Source: Ahniella sp. (GTDB lineage: Bacteria > Pseudomonadota > Gammaproteobacteria > Xanthomonadales > Ahniellaceae). From it: a DNA stretch of 64,000 nucleotides. Positions 35,171 to 44,107 of this stretch are shown in pieces. The position numbers were made by a program, and so were the translations under genes. Within the stretch, counting starts at the first letter, position 1, and every line of letters starts with the position of its first letter. The DNA lies in assembly GCA_016712105.1 (NCBI GenBank), contig JADJRU010000051.1:327025-391024 (forward strand), given 5' to 3'. The notes beneath the pieces were generated by a model. It worked only from the letters and a program-made list of their open reading frames with translations, made no database searches and had not been told where the DNA came from.

Positions 35171-36060
35171 ATGAAGACACCTCCCGCGCTGCAGCCGCTG
35201 ATCGATGATGGCGTGATCGACGAAGTGCTGCGGCCGCTCAAGAGCGGCAAGGAAGCATCGGTTTATGTGGTGCGCAGTGGCGAGGATATCCGCTGCGCGA
35301 AGGTCTACAAGGACATGGCGCAGCGCAGCTTCCAGCAGCGCGTGCAGTACCAGGAAGGTCGTAAAGTGCGTGGCAGCCGCGAGATGCGCGCCATCGGCAA
35401 GGCCACGAACTACGGGCGCAAGCAGCAGGAAGTGGCGTGGAAAAACGCCGAAGTGGATGCACTGTACCTGTTGCGCGATGCCGGTGTCCTCGTGCCGGAA
35501 CCACACGGCTATTTCCATGGTGTGCTGGTCATGGCGCTGGTGACCGATGCAGACGGATTCTCCGCGCCGAGACTGGGCGAAGTCGAGCTGGAGCAAACCC
35601 AGGCGCTCGCCTATCACGCCATCCTGATGCGCCAGGTTGTGCGTATGCTGTGTTGTGGGTTGATCCACGGCGATCTGTCGCAATACAACGTTCTGGTCGG
35701 CCCGGATGGTCCGGTGGTCATCGACTTCCCGCAGGTCGTGAACGCGGCCGGCAACAACGCTGCACGGCAAATGCTGTTGCGCGACGTGAACAACCTGACA
35801 GCGAGCCTGGGACGTTGGGCGCCTGAATTGCTGGACACCTGGTACGGCGAAGAAATGTGGGCCCTGTTCGAGGCTGGTGAACTGTTGCCCGATACCGAAC
35901 TGACCGGACACTTTGAGCACGACGAAAGCGAGACCGACGTCGACGGTGTCCGTCAGGCCATCAACGATGCGCGGAAGGCGTGCGACAGCAAGGGCGAAGG
36001 CTGTCCGAGCAGCACGAGGGCGCGATGGCCGCCGGAGCAGGACGGACTAGTAGCCAGGTG
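35171..36060 (+). CDS. RIO-family serine/threonine kinase, C-terminus uncertain
   Basis: The start MKTPPALQPLIDDGVIDEV is followed by the flexible loop and catalytic core of bacterial RIO proteins: LKSGKEASVYVV (nucleotide binding), HGDLSQYNVLV (catalytic Asp and Asn, about residues 175-185) and VVIDFPQ (metal Asp). About 265 residues agree with the family. After that the frame changes character and then enters an 18-base poly-C run at 36,061. A one-base shift near 35,970 gives an alternative tail (VRQQGRRLSEQHEG) more like a natural end. The true stop is therefore not known. Role: atypical kinase or ATPase, perhaps in ribosome assembly, substrate unknown. Confidence 0.85.
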
Positions 36061-36078
36061 CCCCCCCCCCCCCCCCCC
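36061..36078. other. Poly-C run of 18 bases
   Basis: An uninterrupted C18 run follows GGTG and precedes GCGGGAGG. Its length is unreliable in most sequencing methods and it sits at the 3' end of the RIO kinase gene, so the downstream frame cannot be trusted. Confidence 0.9.
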
Positions 36079-36105
36079 GCGGGAGGCAGAATTGCCTGGG
36101 TTGTG

Positions 36106-36131
36106 CCTTCTCCCCGTTTCACGGGAGAAGG
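36106..36131. repeat. CTTCTCCC-type palindrome, copy 1
   Basis: CCTTCTCCCCGTTTCACGGGAGAAGG is nearly palindromic. Related units occur at 57,488-57,602 in this window, so this is a dispersed intergenic element. Confidence 0.6.
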
Positions 36132-36154
36132 ACCAGCCACGCTTCAGCAGCCGG

Positions 36155-36844
36155 CTAAAACCGCTCGCCAGCCGGCAGATATCGCCAGGAGCCGACCGGC
36201 ATCTTGCCCAACGACACCTTGCCGATGCGCAGACGCCGCAGGGCGGTGACCTGCAAGCCAACCTGGGCACACATGTCGCGTATTTGCCCGGGCTGTACCG
36301 CCTTGATCGCAAAGCGCAGCCGGAACTCGTTCTGCCAGCTGACCTTGCAGGGTGGGATCGGGCGGCCTCGAAACGTCAGTCCGTGATTCAGCCGAGCCAA
36401 GCCATACGGTGCGAGCTCACCATCAACCTCGACCACATATTCGTGTTCGATGATGTCGGCGTCTTCGGTCAGGCGCCGCCATACGCGACCATCATCGAGC
36501 GGCACCACAGGCGTCAGTCGTGCGAAATGACGACGGAGCAAACGGACCCCGCTTGAATCTTCTGCCCATCGATACGCAGCCGTAACCAGCGAAGTTGCGG
36601 GTTTGTCGCCTTCGATCGAATCGAACCCCACAGGCTTGTGAAGCAGGATTGTTGCCGGTTGTGGTGCTTCGAGGACCGCATCCTTGTCCAGTTCCACTTT
36701 TTCGGTGGTAACGAGAAACTGGGGCATGTCCACGACTTCACCGTCGACGCGGACCCAGCCGTCCTCAATGTAGCGTTCGGCATCGGCGCGCGAACACCCG
36801 ACCACCTCGGCCAGGCGTTTCGACAGTCGGACGGATTCGGTCAT
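36155..36844 (-). CDS. S4-domain rRNA pseudouridine synthase (RluF/RsuA family) with a shortened catalytic loop
   Basis: This protein has 229 residues. The N-terminal S4 RNA-binding domain reads VRLSKRLAEVVGCSRADAERYIEDG. The synthase domain has LLHKPVGFDS and C-terminal GQIRDMCAQVGLQVTALRRLRIG. In the family the catalytic Asp lies in G-R-L-D-x2-(T/S)-x-G-L-L-L-x-T-x-D-G. Here the text is VVPLD-DGRVWRRL, so roughly ten residues between the Asp and the following DG strand are missing. The enzyme may be inactive, differently built, or affected by an in-frame assembly loss. The start ATG at 36,844 is the first before the S4 domain. Confidence 0.8.
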   Translation of the reverse strand: MTESVRLSKRLAEVVGCSRADAERYIEDGWVRVDGEVVDMPQFLVTTEKVELDKDAVLEAPQPATILLHKPVGFDSIEGDKPATSLVTAAYRWAEDSSGVRLLRRHFARLTPVVPLDDGRVWRRLTEDADIIEHEYVVEVDGELAPYGLARLNHGLTFRGRPIPPCKVSWQNEFRLRFAIKAVQPGQIRDMCAQVGLQVTALRRLRIGKVSLGKMPVGSWRYLPAGERF

Positions 36845-36881
36845 TTTTGAAACACCTGAGTCAACGGTGGAGGCGGTCAGC

Positions 36882-38306
36882 CTACATCTCGGCGCCGTCG
36901 CCAAGCCACAACTCCGGAAGGATATCCATCCAGTTGATCCAGCCGCGGGTGCTGCGCCCGGTCTTTCCGACATATTCCGCTTCAATGAAAGCCGCGGTCT
37001 CGCGATACCCGCGCACCGTGTCGCCGAGCACCACATAGGCTTTGCCGCGTGTGCTGTCATGGGCTTCGCTGTGGAAGTACCCGCGATCCGACTGGATCCA
37101 ATGCACACTTCTCCAGTCGCCAGCCTGTGTGCGCACCAAGGGTTTCGTCTGGGCCTGCAACCATGAGGCGAGCACCGTGCACCGTTTCGGTACCGATTCG
37201 ATCGCTACCTCGATCGTGGGTGTGCCGGCAGCGTCGGTGCTGGCGCGGAGCGTCAAAGGGAAAACAGTATCGGTTGCATCGGGAGAGACAAGTGCATGCG
37301 AGCGCAATTGCGCTTGAGCGTGCAGTGGTTCTGGATCGGCGTGCAGCAAACCACGGAAGCGCAGACTGCATTCCGGTTGATCGTCGAGTTGCAGGACGCC
37401 ACTGAATTGGCCTCGGTTCAGTTCCGTACCGATCGTGATCGGGCCGTATACGCCAGTCTTGAGAAATGGCTCGGCAACGACCTCTTCGCCGGTCGATTCG
37501 ATCGTGTCTTCGAATGTTTCGAGCGCCTGCATGATGTCGGGTTTGCCGGCATAGGCCTCGCGCAATCGCTTCAGTTCGGCATCCGTTCCCGTGCAGGTTT
37601 CTGCCATTTTCTGAAGAACGAACGCTTGGCGTTCCTTCATTTCGGCGCTGTCGCCTTCAATGGGCTCGCCGCGAAAGTGGTCACATTGTTGGCGCTTCTC
37701 CACGAACCGATTGAGTTCCTCGGGCCAGCTGGCCCGAGCGACCGGGGACAGCGGGTCGCTGAGGTCATCACAGTAGGATTGCCGCTCGACCAGCTCGCCA
37801 TCCTGCAAGGACTGGAAACTCACCGTAAAGCCATCACAAGGCGCGGCATCCACCGAACGCAGAGGGCCACGAGCCAAGACCACTTCGCCCCGCTCAAGCG
37901 TCGCCATGGTCAGGAATCCATCGTTGCGGGCGCCACCTTCGATCGTGAGCCATGGTTCGAGCTTGTTGTCCACAAGCCGGTACAACTGAGCGCCGGAACT
38001 GGCACCCACCGCACCTTCGTCGTGCCAGAGCAACAGCGCTTCTTCCTGGTCGTCTCCGTCGAGGTCGCCGAAACTGACGCGCACCGAGTAGGCCGAGACG
38101 CCGGTCGCGCCTTCGCCATCACGGACCTGCACGTCGCGTTCGGCAATCGGGCTTTCATACGAGGCATTGAGAAAGTCGTAATTGCGGATGGCCTGGTCAC
38201 CCGTGTATTGCTCACCCGATCGAGAAATCCCGGCGCAGACGCCCGATGCCGCACACGCCAGCACGATGATCGTCAGATACTTCGACAGCAGGCGGTATCG
38301 CAGCAT
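36882..38306 (-). CDS. Secreted protein with FG-GAP-like repeat, function unknown
   Basis: This protein of about 474 residues starts MLRYRLLSKYLTIIVLACA, a signal peptide with possible cleavage near GVCAG. Residues around 75-95 read VSFGDLDGDDQEEALLLW, an FG-GAP/calcium-binding type strand-loop. The middle is helical and charged with several Cys (QQCDHF, AETCTG). The C-terminus (FIEAEYVGKTGRSTRGWI) looks like a small SH3-type beta domain. It lies 56 bases downstream of the dienelactone-hydrolase-like gene in the same direction and may be co-transcribed. No family was recognised. Confidence 0.7.
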   Translation of the reverse strand: MLRYRLLSKYLTIIVLACAASGVCAGISRSGEQYTGDQAIRNYDFLNASYESPIAERDVQVRDGEGATGVSAYSVRVSFGDLDGDDQEEALLLWHDEGAVGASSGAQLYRLVDNKLEPWLTIEGGARNDGFLTMATLERGEVVLARGPLRSVDAAPCDGFTVSFQSLQDGELVERQSYCDDLSDPLSPVARASWPEELNRFVEKRQQCDHFRGEPIEGDSAEMKERQAFVLQKMAETCTGTDAELKRLREAYAGKPDIMQALETFEDTIESTGEEVVAEPFLKTGVYGPITIGTELNRGQFSGVLQLDDQPECSLRFRGLLHADPEPLHAQAQLRSHALVSPDATDTVFPLTLRASTDAAGTPTIEVAIESVPKRCTVLASWLQAQTKPLVRTQAGDWRSVHWIQSDRGYFHSEAHDSTRGKAYVVLGDTVRGYRETAAFIEAEYVGKTGRSTRGWINWMDILPELWLGDGAEM

Positions 38307-38362
38307 GTGGGGTGCTCTTCTTGGGGGAGTGCCCAAGTCTAGCGATTACCCGCGCGCCAGAG

Positions 38363-39265
38363 TCAGGCCGACTGACGTAGTCGCCGATCAAACAGGGCGA
38401 GAGTCTTTGCCCAGGCTTCCCGTGCGGCCGATTCGGCATACCGTGGCGTCGTGTCGTTATGAAAACCGTGTTGGGTGCCGGCGGGTTGAAACAAAGTGTA
38501 CGTGACACCGGCTTCCTTCAATGCGGACTCATAGGCCGGCCAAGTGGCGTTGATGCGCTCGTCCTGCTCGGCCAACACGATCAGCATTTCCGCCTTGATC
38601 GCCGCCACGGCATCAAGGGGGGCGGGTCCACCGTAGTAGGGGGCGGCTGCATCAAGTTCAGGCAATTGAGTGGCCAGGAACCCCACCATGCCCCCGCCGT
38701 AACAGAAGCCGATGGCGCCCAGTTTGCCATTGCCGCCGGGCAGGCCTTGCAGAAAGCGCGACGCCGCGAGGAAGTCTGCTTTGCATTTGACCTGGTCGAG
38801 GTTCGCGAATGCGGCGCGCGCCTTGTCCTCGTCACCGGGATAACCGCCCAGTGAGAACAGCGCATCGGGTGCAAAAGCGATGTAACCCTCCAGTGCGAAG
38901 CGCCGGGTCACATCTTCGATGTGCGGATTCAGACCACGGTTTTCGTGGATGACCAACACCTTCGGCAGCGGGCCCTCGGCGTTTGCCGGACGCACCAGGT
39001 ATCCCCGTCCCCGGCCATGGCCGTCAGGTGAATCAAACTCGACAAACTCGGCGTTCAGACGCGGATCGGCAGCCGGAACCTGTTGCGCCATCGCGAACTT
39101 GGGGGTCAGTGCAGCAAGCACACCCAGCGCGGCCGTCGCACCGACGATCGAACCGACTTTCTGCAGGAAACCGCGACGATCCAGATCCCCGTGGACATAG
39201 GCATCAAACAGGATCAGCACCTGGGGGTCAAAGTCGGCAGTGGTCAGTCGAGGGGTCGAGTTCAT
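38363..39265 (-). CDS. Tat-exported dienelactone hydrolase family protein
   Basis: This 300-residue protein has an N-terminal region that leads to a twin-arginine signal (LDRRGFLQKVGSIVGATAALG) starting near residue 28. The alpha/beta-hydrolase domain carries the DLH triad: Cys in IGFCYGGGMVG, Asp in LAEQDERINA and His in AGTQHGFHND, and HENRGLNPHIEDV, a typical DLH segment. Its layout resembles YghX-like proteins. It is a probable periplasmic hydrolase of esters or lactones, substrate unknown. It could form an operon with the secreted protein gene downstream. Confidence 0.88.
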   Translation of the reverse strand: MNSTPRLTTADFDPQVLILFDAYVHGDLDRRGFLQKVGSIVGATAALGVLAALTPKFAMAQQVPAADPRLNAEFVEFDSPDGHGRGRGYLVRPANAEGPLPKVLVIHENRGLNPHIEDVTRRFALEGYIAFAPDALFSLGGYPGDEDKARAAFANLDQVKCKADFLAASRFLQGLPGGNGKLGAIGFCYGGGMVGFLATQLPELDAAAPYYGGPAPLDAVAAIKAEMLIVLAEQDERINATWPAYESALKEAGVTYTLFQPAGTQHGFHNDTTPRYAESAAREAWAKTLALFDRRLRQSA

Positions 39266-39349
39266 GGTCGCTCCGGATTTGGGTTCTTCGCGAGATTGGC
39301 ACCGGAAAACTCACTTGTCCGTGAAGATCGGTTGGCGGACGATCTTGCC

Positions 39350-39393
39350 GAAAAACATCAGGGCGACATCCGTTGCCGGAATGCCGCCCTGAT
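39350..39393 (-). terminator. Rho-independent terminator of the sortase operon
   Basis: On the minus strand ATCAGGGCG and CGCCCTGAT form a 9-bp stem with a longer loop, followed by TGTTTTTC. It lies about 36 bases after the stop of the LPVTA-tailed protein. Confidence 0.65.
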
Positions 39394-39428
39394 GAAGCTG
39401 TCGGAAAACAGCGTTACGACTGATTGGC

Positions 39429-40124
39429 TCAGAAGAAGCGACGGGCGCTGACGCCCATGCCACACAGAACCAGGAAGCCGCCGATCAGCGCCAGCCAGTA
39501 TGAGTTGCCTGCAGTGACCGGCAGACGACTCGGCAAAGGACGATTGTCAGCCATCACCATCTCTTTTCGTGGCGGTGTCACATCGCGCGTAACCACTTCC
39601 TGTTCGCCTTGATCAACGACCTCGGGCGCGGGTTCTTCCATCTCGTCCGCGGGCACTGCCGTGACTCGTGAAAAACGAGCCGTGGTGGCGACGGGTTGCG
39701 TGGCCCAACCGTACTCACCTTCAGCCACATAAAGATTCAGCGTGTCGCTGGCACGAAGATTACGGAACTCGGTCGCACGATCGTTGATGTAGGCGACCTG
39801 GCCGTCGGCCGGTTCCATCATCATTTGTTCGATGATGCGATCACCCCGTCCCCGCATGCTGAAGACAACCATGCCATCGTTGCGTACGCGAACGAAGCGC
39901 GCTTCCAGGCGTGCCCAGACGACGCCGTCTGCAATGACGGTTTCCTGACAGGCATCGATCACGCGCGGATGGTCGCGGGTCATGTCGTTGTTCCAGCGGA
40001 AGTCCTCGCACGTACTGGGTTTGGTCCGCTCGTTCGGGAAGTCGGGTTGCTGGGCTTGGGTCGCGCCGGCGATCGCCAAGGCGAGCAGGCAGGTTGTGAA
40101 AGCGAGTGTCTTTTGCGTTTTCAT
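39429..40124 (-). CDS. Cell-surface protein with a sortase sorting tail (LPVTAG)
   Basis: This protein has 231 residues. The ATG at 40,124 is preferred to one two codons earlier because AAGGAG sits 6 bases upstream of it. A signal peptide (LAFTTCLLALAIAGATQA) precedes a folded domain of about 130 residues with two Cys (STCEDF, DACQET). A Pro/Glu/Val-rich stalk follows (about 160-195), then LPVTAGNS at 201-208, one hydrophobic helix (YWLALIGGFLVLCGMGV) and SARRFF. This is the complete LPxTx-helix-Arg layout of sortase substrates, placed directly after a sortase gene. It is presumed covalently attached or processed in the envelope; the acceptor in a Gram-negative cell is not known. Confidence 0.85.
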   Translation of the reverse strand: MKTQKTLAFTTCLLALAIAGATQAQQPDFPNERTKPSTCEDFRWNNDMTRDHPRVIDACQETVIADGVVWARLEARFVRVRNDGMVVFSMRGRGDRIIEQMMMEPADGQVAYINDRATEFRNLRASDTLNLYVAEGEYGWATQPVATTARFSRVTAVPADEMEEPAPEVVDQGEQEVVTRDVTPPRKEMVMADNRPLPSRLPVTAGNSYWLALIGGFLVLCGMGVSARRFF

Positions 40125-40126
40125 GG

Positions 40127-40781
40127 TCATCTCCTTGAAACAGGTGGTGTCAGATCGGTCGCGACCGCTCGCACGATGAAGCGCTGCGGTGCATGCCCGA
40201 CAAAGTGAAACGGATAACAGGTGACCAGGGTCAAAGCCGCTTCACCGGTCTCGGCGAGTACCTGGACATCATCTGGTTCGACAACTGCCAACGCGGACAC
40301 CCGGTAGGTAGCTTTGCGCTGGAACGATTCCAGTTCGATCAAATCCCCGTAAGCCACATCGCGCAAGCCACGGAAAAAACTGTCGCGATGGGCGGCGATG
40401 GCGATGTTGCCACCTCCTCCGGGTCGTGCCGTGCCTTCAACCAGTCCGGCCCCTTGAGAGCACCGACTCGTCGGTGCCGTCATGGACTGGAACCTCCATG
40501 TCGAGGCGGGCAATCCGGAGCACCGCAACGGCACCCGATGCGTGTTCCAGTTGCCAATCGGCTTCCGATGGAATCGGATCCGAGGGTTTCGCCTGCCGCG
40601 CCAAGGGCATCGGCGGGATCTTTCGGGCGGGTGCCTTGGGAGCCAGCACAGCCAGTTTTTTCGCCCTGTCGAATTCCTGTACGGATTCCTGTCGGACCAG
40701 GTCCCGGCGATAAGCCCCGAGAAGGAAGATGGCGATCAGCAACAGTCCGCTAAGCCAAAGGCTTGATTCAAGTTGATTCAT
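40127..40781 (-). CDS. Sortase (class D/Gram-negative type), one frame break
   Basis: The N-terminus has a membrane helix (LWLSGLLLIAIFLLGAY) and a Pro/Lys-rich linker, then the sortase beta-barrel: LRIARLDMEVPVHDG, NIAIAAHRDSFFRGL (catalytic His), LTLVTCYPF (catalytic Cys) and APQRFIVRA (Arg). All catalytic residues are present. The frame breaks once at the CCCC run at 40,450-40,453: adding one base joins VLSRG to AGLVEGTARPG exactly as in the family, so a read error or a very recent mutation is likely. The gene ends 2 bases before the start of the LPVTA-tailed protein. Sortases cut between Thr and the next residue and transfer the protein to an amine acceptor. Confidence 0.85.
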
Positions 40782-40958
40782 GCGGCACCGGGTTCTGGTC
40801 TCGACGGTGTGCACTCTGTTCCATTGGCCCCTCTGTGTCTGTGCGCCAACGTACTCATGGCAGTCAGGGCGAAAACGCAGCAGATCAAGTCGATTGGCTC
40901 TTGCGAAGCACCCGTTCGATCCGGATATCCTCAGGGACCTGTCTTTGCGAGCGCGATC

Positions 40959-41897
40959 ATGACCACTGTTTCCACTTATCCGATCGGCATTCCGGGTCAA
41001 CCATGGGGCGACGCCGAACGTGCATCGTGGATCGCCCAGCAGGTTCGTCAGCGTAGTTATGTGGCGGACGTTGTTGCGGCCATCGATCGCCTCCGAGACC
41101 GTTTTGATGTGATCGATTACGGTCGCATCGACAGTCCTCCTGACTCGTATCCACTGCTCGCCGTGCGCAGTCAGAACTGGGCTGACAACTTGCCCTGTGC
41201 CCTGGTGACCGGTGGCGTTCACGGATACGAAACCAGCGGCGTCCATGGCGCTCTGTTGTTTTTGTCGCAACACCTGGCCGACTATGCCGGCCGAATCAAC
41301 GTGCTGGTGGCGCCGTGTATCAGCCCCTGGGCCTATGAACGGATACATCGTTGGAACGCCCATGCAGTGGACCCCAACCGATCGTTTCGGGAGCCTAGTC
41401 CCGCCGAAGAGTCGGCAGCGTTGATGCGCCTGATTGCGCCGTGGCAGGACCGTTTTGTCGTGCATATCGATCTGCACGAAACCACCGACACCGACGAGAC
41501 TGAATTCCGGCCGGCCTTGTCGGCGCGTGATGGCAAGGAATTCGAACCCGGGGCCATCCCGGATGGCTTCTATCTGGTGGGTGATACGGAGAACCCGCAG
41601 CCGGAGTTTCAACGGGCGATCATTTCGGCCGTGGCGGCGGTCACACATATCGCGCCAGCAGACGATCAAGGCGAAATCATCGGTGCCAAGGTGGTCCAGC
41701 CTGGGGTGATCAACTATCCGTTTCGAGCCCTCGGCCTGTGTGCAGGCGTAACGAGTGCGCGTTACACCACCACGACCGAGGTGTATCCGGATAGTCCGCG
41801 CGCCACGCCGGAACAATGCAACGCTGCACAGGCAGCGGCGGTCTGTGCCGCACTGGATTTTGTTCTGGCAGAGTTGTCGTCCAACCCGTCAGTCTGA
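40959..41897 (+). CDS. M14 family zinc metallocarboxypeptidase
   Basis: This 312-residue protein has the zinc and catalytic motifs of M14 enzymes: VTGGVHGYETSG (His and Glu ligands), HIDLHETTD (third His) and TTTTEVYPDS (catalytic Glu). No signal peptide is seen, so it is probably cytosolic. It could trim C-terminal residues from peptides, perhaps muropeptides. It is followed after 14 bases by a nitroreductase gene in the same direction. No specific subfamily was recognised. Confidence 0.85.
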   Translation: MTTVSTYPIGIPGQPWGDAERASWIAQQVRQRSYVADVVAAIDRLRDRFDVIDYGRIDSPPDSYPLLAVRSQNWADNLPCALVTGGVHGYETSGVHGALLFLSQHLADYAGRINVLVAPCISPWAYERIHRWNAHAVDPNRSFREPSPAEESAALMRLIAPWQDRFVVHIDLHETTDTDETEFRPALSARDGKEFEPGAIPDGFYLVGDTENPQPEFQRAIISAVAAVTHIAPADDQGEIIGAKVVQPGVINYPFRALGLCAGVTSARYTTTTEVYPDSPRATPEQCNAAQAAAVCAALDFVLAELSSNPSV

Positions 41898-41911
41898 GTC
41901 GAGTGTCCTGA

Positions 41912-42577
41912 ATGTCATCATCGTCTGTTCCCCTGAGCGGATATGTCACGTATCCAGAGCCGGAAATGCTGGAACGTGCACGAACGTTCGCCGACAGCAT
42001 GTCGCGTCGGCGGACGGTGCGTGATTTTTCGGATCAACCTGTCCCTCGATCGGTGATCGAGCAGGCGCTGCGCACTGCAGGCACTGCTCCGAGCGGCGCG
42101 AATCAACAACCGTGGCGATTCGTGGCGATCAGCGATCCGGACACCAAACACCGGATCCGCGTTGCCGCCGAAGCGGAAGAGCGCGAGTTTTATGCGCATC
42201 GTGCGCCAGACGAATGGTTGGCGGCTCTGGCACCACTGGGGACGGATGCCGACAAGCCGTTTCTCGAGCATGCGCCGTGGTTGATCCCGGTGTTTTATGA
42301 GCGGTTCGGGTTTGATGCAGAAGGCAACAAGGTCAAACGGTATTACCCGCATGAGTCGGTCGGCATCGCCAGTGGTTTGTTGATCGCGGCTTTGCATCAT
42401 GCAGGGTTGGCCACCTTGACGCACACTCCGAGCCCGATGGGGTTCCTCAACGAGTTGCTGGATCGAGGCAAGAACGAAATGCCGTTTCTGTTGTTGGTTG
42501 TGGGCTACCCGGCAGCCGGGTGTACCGTGCCCGACATTCGGCGACTGGAAGTCTCGGAATACGCGACGTTCAAGTAA
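41912..42577 (+). CDS. Nitroreductase family FMN-dependent oxidoreductase
   Basis: This 221-residue protein has the FMN-binding motifs SRRRTVRDFSDQP (Arg-Arg-Ser/Thr phosphate site) and TAPSGANQQPWRF, plus SVGIASGLLIAALHHAGLATL and LLVVGYPA of the C-terminal half. Members use NAD(P)H to reduce nitro, quinone or iodo/halo compounds, and work as dimers. It probably forms a two-gene unit with the upstream carboxypeptidase. The substrate cannot be predicted. Confidence 0.9.
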   Translation: MSSSSVPLSGYVTYPEPEMLERARTFADSMSRRRTVRDFSDQPVPRSVIEQALRTAGTAPSGANQQPWRFVAISDPDTKHRIRVAAEAEEREFYAHRAPDEWLAALAPLGTDADKPFLEHAPWLIPVFYERFGFDAEGNKVKRYYPHESVGIASGLLIAALHHAGLATLTHTPSPMGFLNELLDRGKNEMPFLLLVVGYPAAGCTVPDIRRLEVSEYATFK

Positions 42578-42640
42578 GTCGCTTGTCGGGACCGGGTCGA
42601 CCCGATTCGGTCTCGGCCATTGCTCCAGGTGACGGGCCCC

Positions 42641-43648
42641 ATGAAATTGATCCGGTTTGGATGTTGGACCCTTTGGTGCCTGACTGCGGTTCTGCTCGCC
42701 GGTTGCGGCGACCAGTATCCCAAGGACTGGCCGCGTCCGGCGGGTTCGTGGTGGTCGAGGCTGGGTTCCTGTCCGGATTTGCGTGGTGACTACGGCGACA
42801 TGACGTTCCGGTTCCCATCGCAGTTCGGCATGGGCTCAACGATGGACCGATGGTCTGCGAACCATGCACGAATCACCCAAGCCGAAGACGGCTCCTGGAT
42901 GCGCGTCGAGTTTGGGTTGACGGCGGAAGGTTTGCGCGCGGCACGTGGTGAGCAGGGCGTGGACGAACCATCGTTTCAGGGTGTTGGTCATACGATGGTA
43001 TTGCGTGAGTCGGATCACTATCGATGCAGCGGTGGTTGGCTGCATTCGCTGGCGCGGGAAGAGGTGGACGGCGACAGCATGCGGTATGAGGAACTTCGTT
43101 TCGCGAAAGATCGCGAAGGCGGGCTGATTGCTTCCGAGACAACCACTCGGGAGCAGAGTATCGGATGGGGTGACAGCCCGGGCGTGTCGTTGGGTCGAGG
43201 AACCCGAGTCGATTGGCAACGCTGGCCCCCGCGCGAACCGAACGACGAGGCCGAAGTCCGCAAGCTTGAGGGAATCAAGGTTCAGCGGGCGGGTTGGATC
43301 AACAATGGCCGCAGCGTGCCAACGTATTTCAGTAACTTTTATCAGAAGCCGATCTGCGCAAGATTGGTGCGATCCTGGCGGATCGATGGACAGAAGCCGA
43401 TCGTGACGCGCGCTGATGAAATGCGGCGAAGTCGTGACGAAGTGGTGCCGGATGTCTCCTGCCCGACCGATTCGGGCGAGATGGCGCCGTTGATGACCAC
43501 GATCTGGCAGGTCGATGTGCCGGATCCGGACAGTGCACTCGGGGACTACCGCATCGAATGGCAGCACCTTGGTCAGGTCGATGAACCTTGGCAGGTGCAT
43601 GCGATTCAGGACGTCCGTACATTGCCGATCCGGGATACTGGGCGCTGA
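42641..43648 (+). CDS. Lipoprotein, function unknown
   Basis: This protein of 335 residues starts at the ATG at 42,641, directly before the signal peptide. The lipobox LLAGC places the lipidated Cys near residue 22. The mature part is rich in Trp, Arg and acidic residues (PKDWPRPAGSWWSRLGSCPD, DWQRWPPREPNDEAEVRKL) and ends RTLPIRDTGR. No known domain was recognised. A strong hairpin begins 7 bases after the stop. Confidence 0.75.
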   Translation: MKLIRFGCWTLWCLTAVLLAGCGDQYPKDWPRPAGSWWSRLGSCPDLRGDYGDMTFRFPSQFGMGSTMDRWSANHARITQAEDGSWMRVEFGLTAEGLRAARGEQGVDEPSFQGVGHTMVLRESDHYRCSGGWLHSLAREEVDGDSMRYEELRFAKDREGGLIASETTTREQSIGWGDSPGVSLGRGTRVDWQRWPPREPNDEAEVRKLEGIKVQRAGWINNGRSVPTYFSNFYQKPICARLVRSWRIDGQKPIVTRADEMRRSRDEVVPDVSCPTDSGEMAPLMTTIWQVDVPDPDSALGDYRIEWQHLGQVDEPWQVHAIQDVRTLPIRDTGR

Positions 43649-43654
43649 TTCGGG

Positions 43655-43683
43655 CCTTTCGCTTCGCTTTGCGAAGCGAAAGG
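43655..43683. terminator. Strong hairpin after the lipoprotein gene
   Basis: CCTTTCGCTTCGC-TTT-GCGAAGCGAAAGG is a 13-bp perfect stem. It is not followed by a T run, so it may be a rho-dependent end, an RNA-stabilising hairpin or a repeat; a related half (GCTTCGC-ACA-GCGAAGC) recurs near 43,971. Confidence 0.5.
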
Positions 43684-43787
43684 GGTGACCTGTTTGCCAA
43701 CCCTCTCCGAACATCCGCTTGCACGGGGATGTCGAGCGGAGGGGCCGGCGAAACCGGGCTGCTGAACGCTCGTGCTACACAACCAGA

Positions 43788-43880
43788 CCGTCATTCCCGC
43801 GAAAGCGGGAAACCACTCGGCTGCCAAACGACCCAAACCGGGTCGCATCAAGTGGATCCCCGCTTGCGCGGGGATGACGA
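43788..43880. repeat. Inverted pair of ATTCCC-type palindromes, second locus
   Basis: GTCATTCCCGCGAAAGCGGG (from about 43,791) and ATCCCCGCTTGCGCGGGGAT (43,856-43,875, followed by GACGA) face each other, just like the pair at 657-779. The stretch between the lipoprotein gene and 44,108 otherwise holds no recognisable gene. Confidence 0.75.
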
Positions 43881-44107
43881 GCGGGGTGCGAAATAGCGAC
43901 AAGTAGCTTGGCAGCCACAGCGGTTCGGGAAAGGTTTGGGAGGGTTTTAGGCAAACACGTCGACCTTGCGCTTCGCACAGCGAAGCGGCATTCGAGTCTT
44001 GGGAGCCGCTGCACGCGCGTCATGAAACTGCTGTCATGGTGAGCCCATCCGGCGATCATTCATCTGCGCCACCGCACAATCCGCTCAAAGCCCTCGGGAG
44101 GCATGTG

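Noticed and set aside
43655..43683. Standard rho-independent terminator
   Set aside because: The stem is strong but lacks a U tract; listed only as a hairpin with low confidence.
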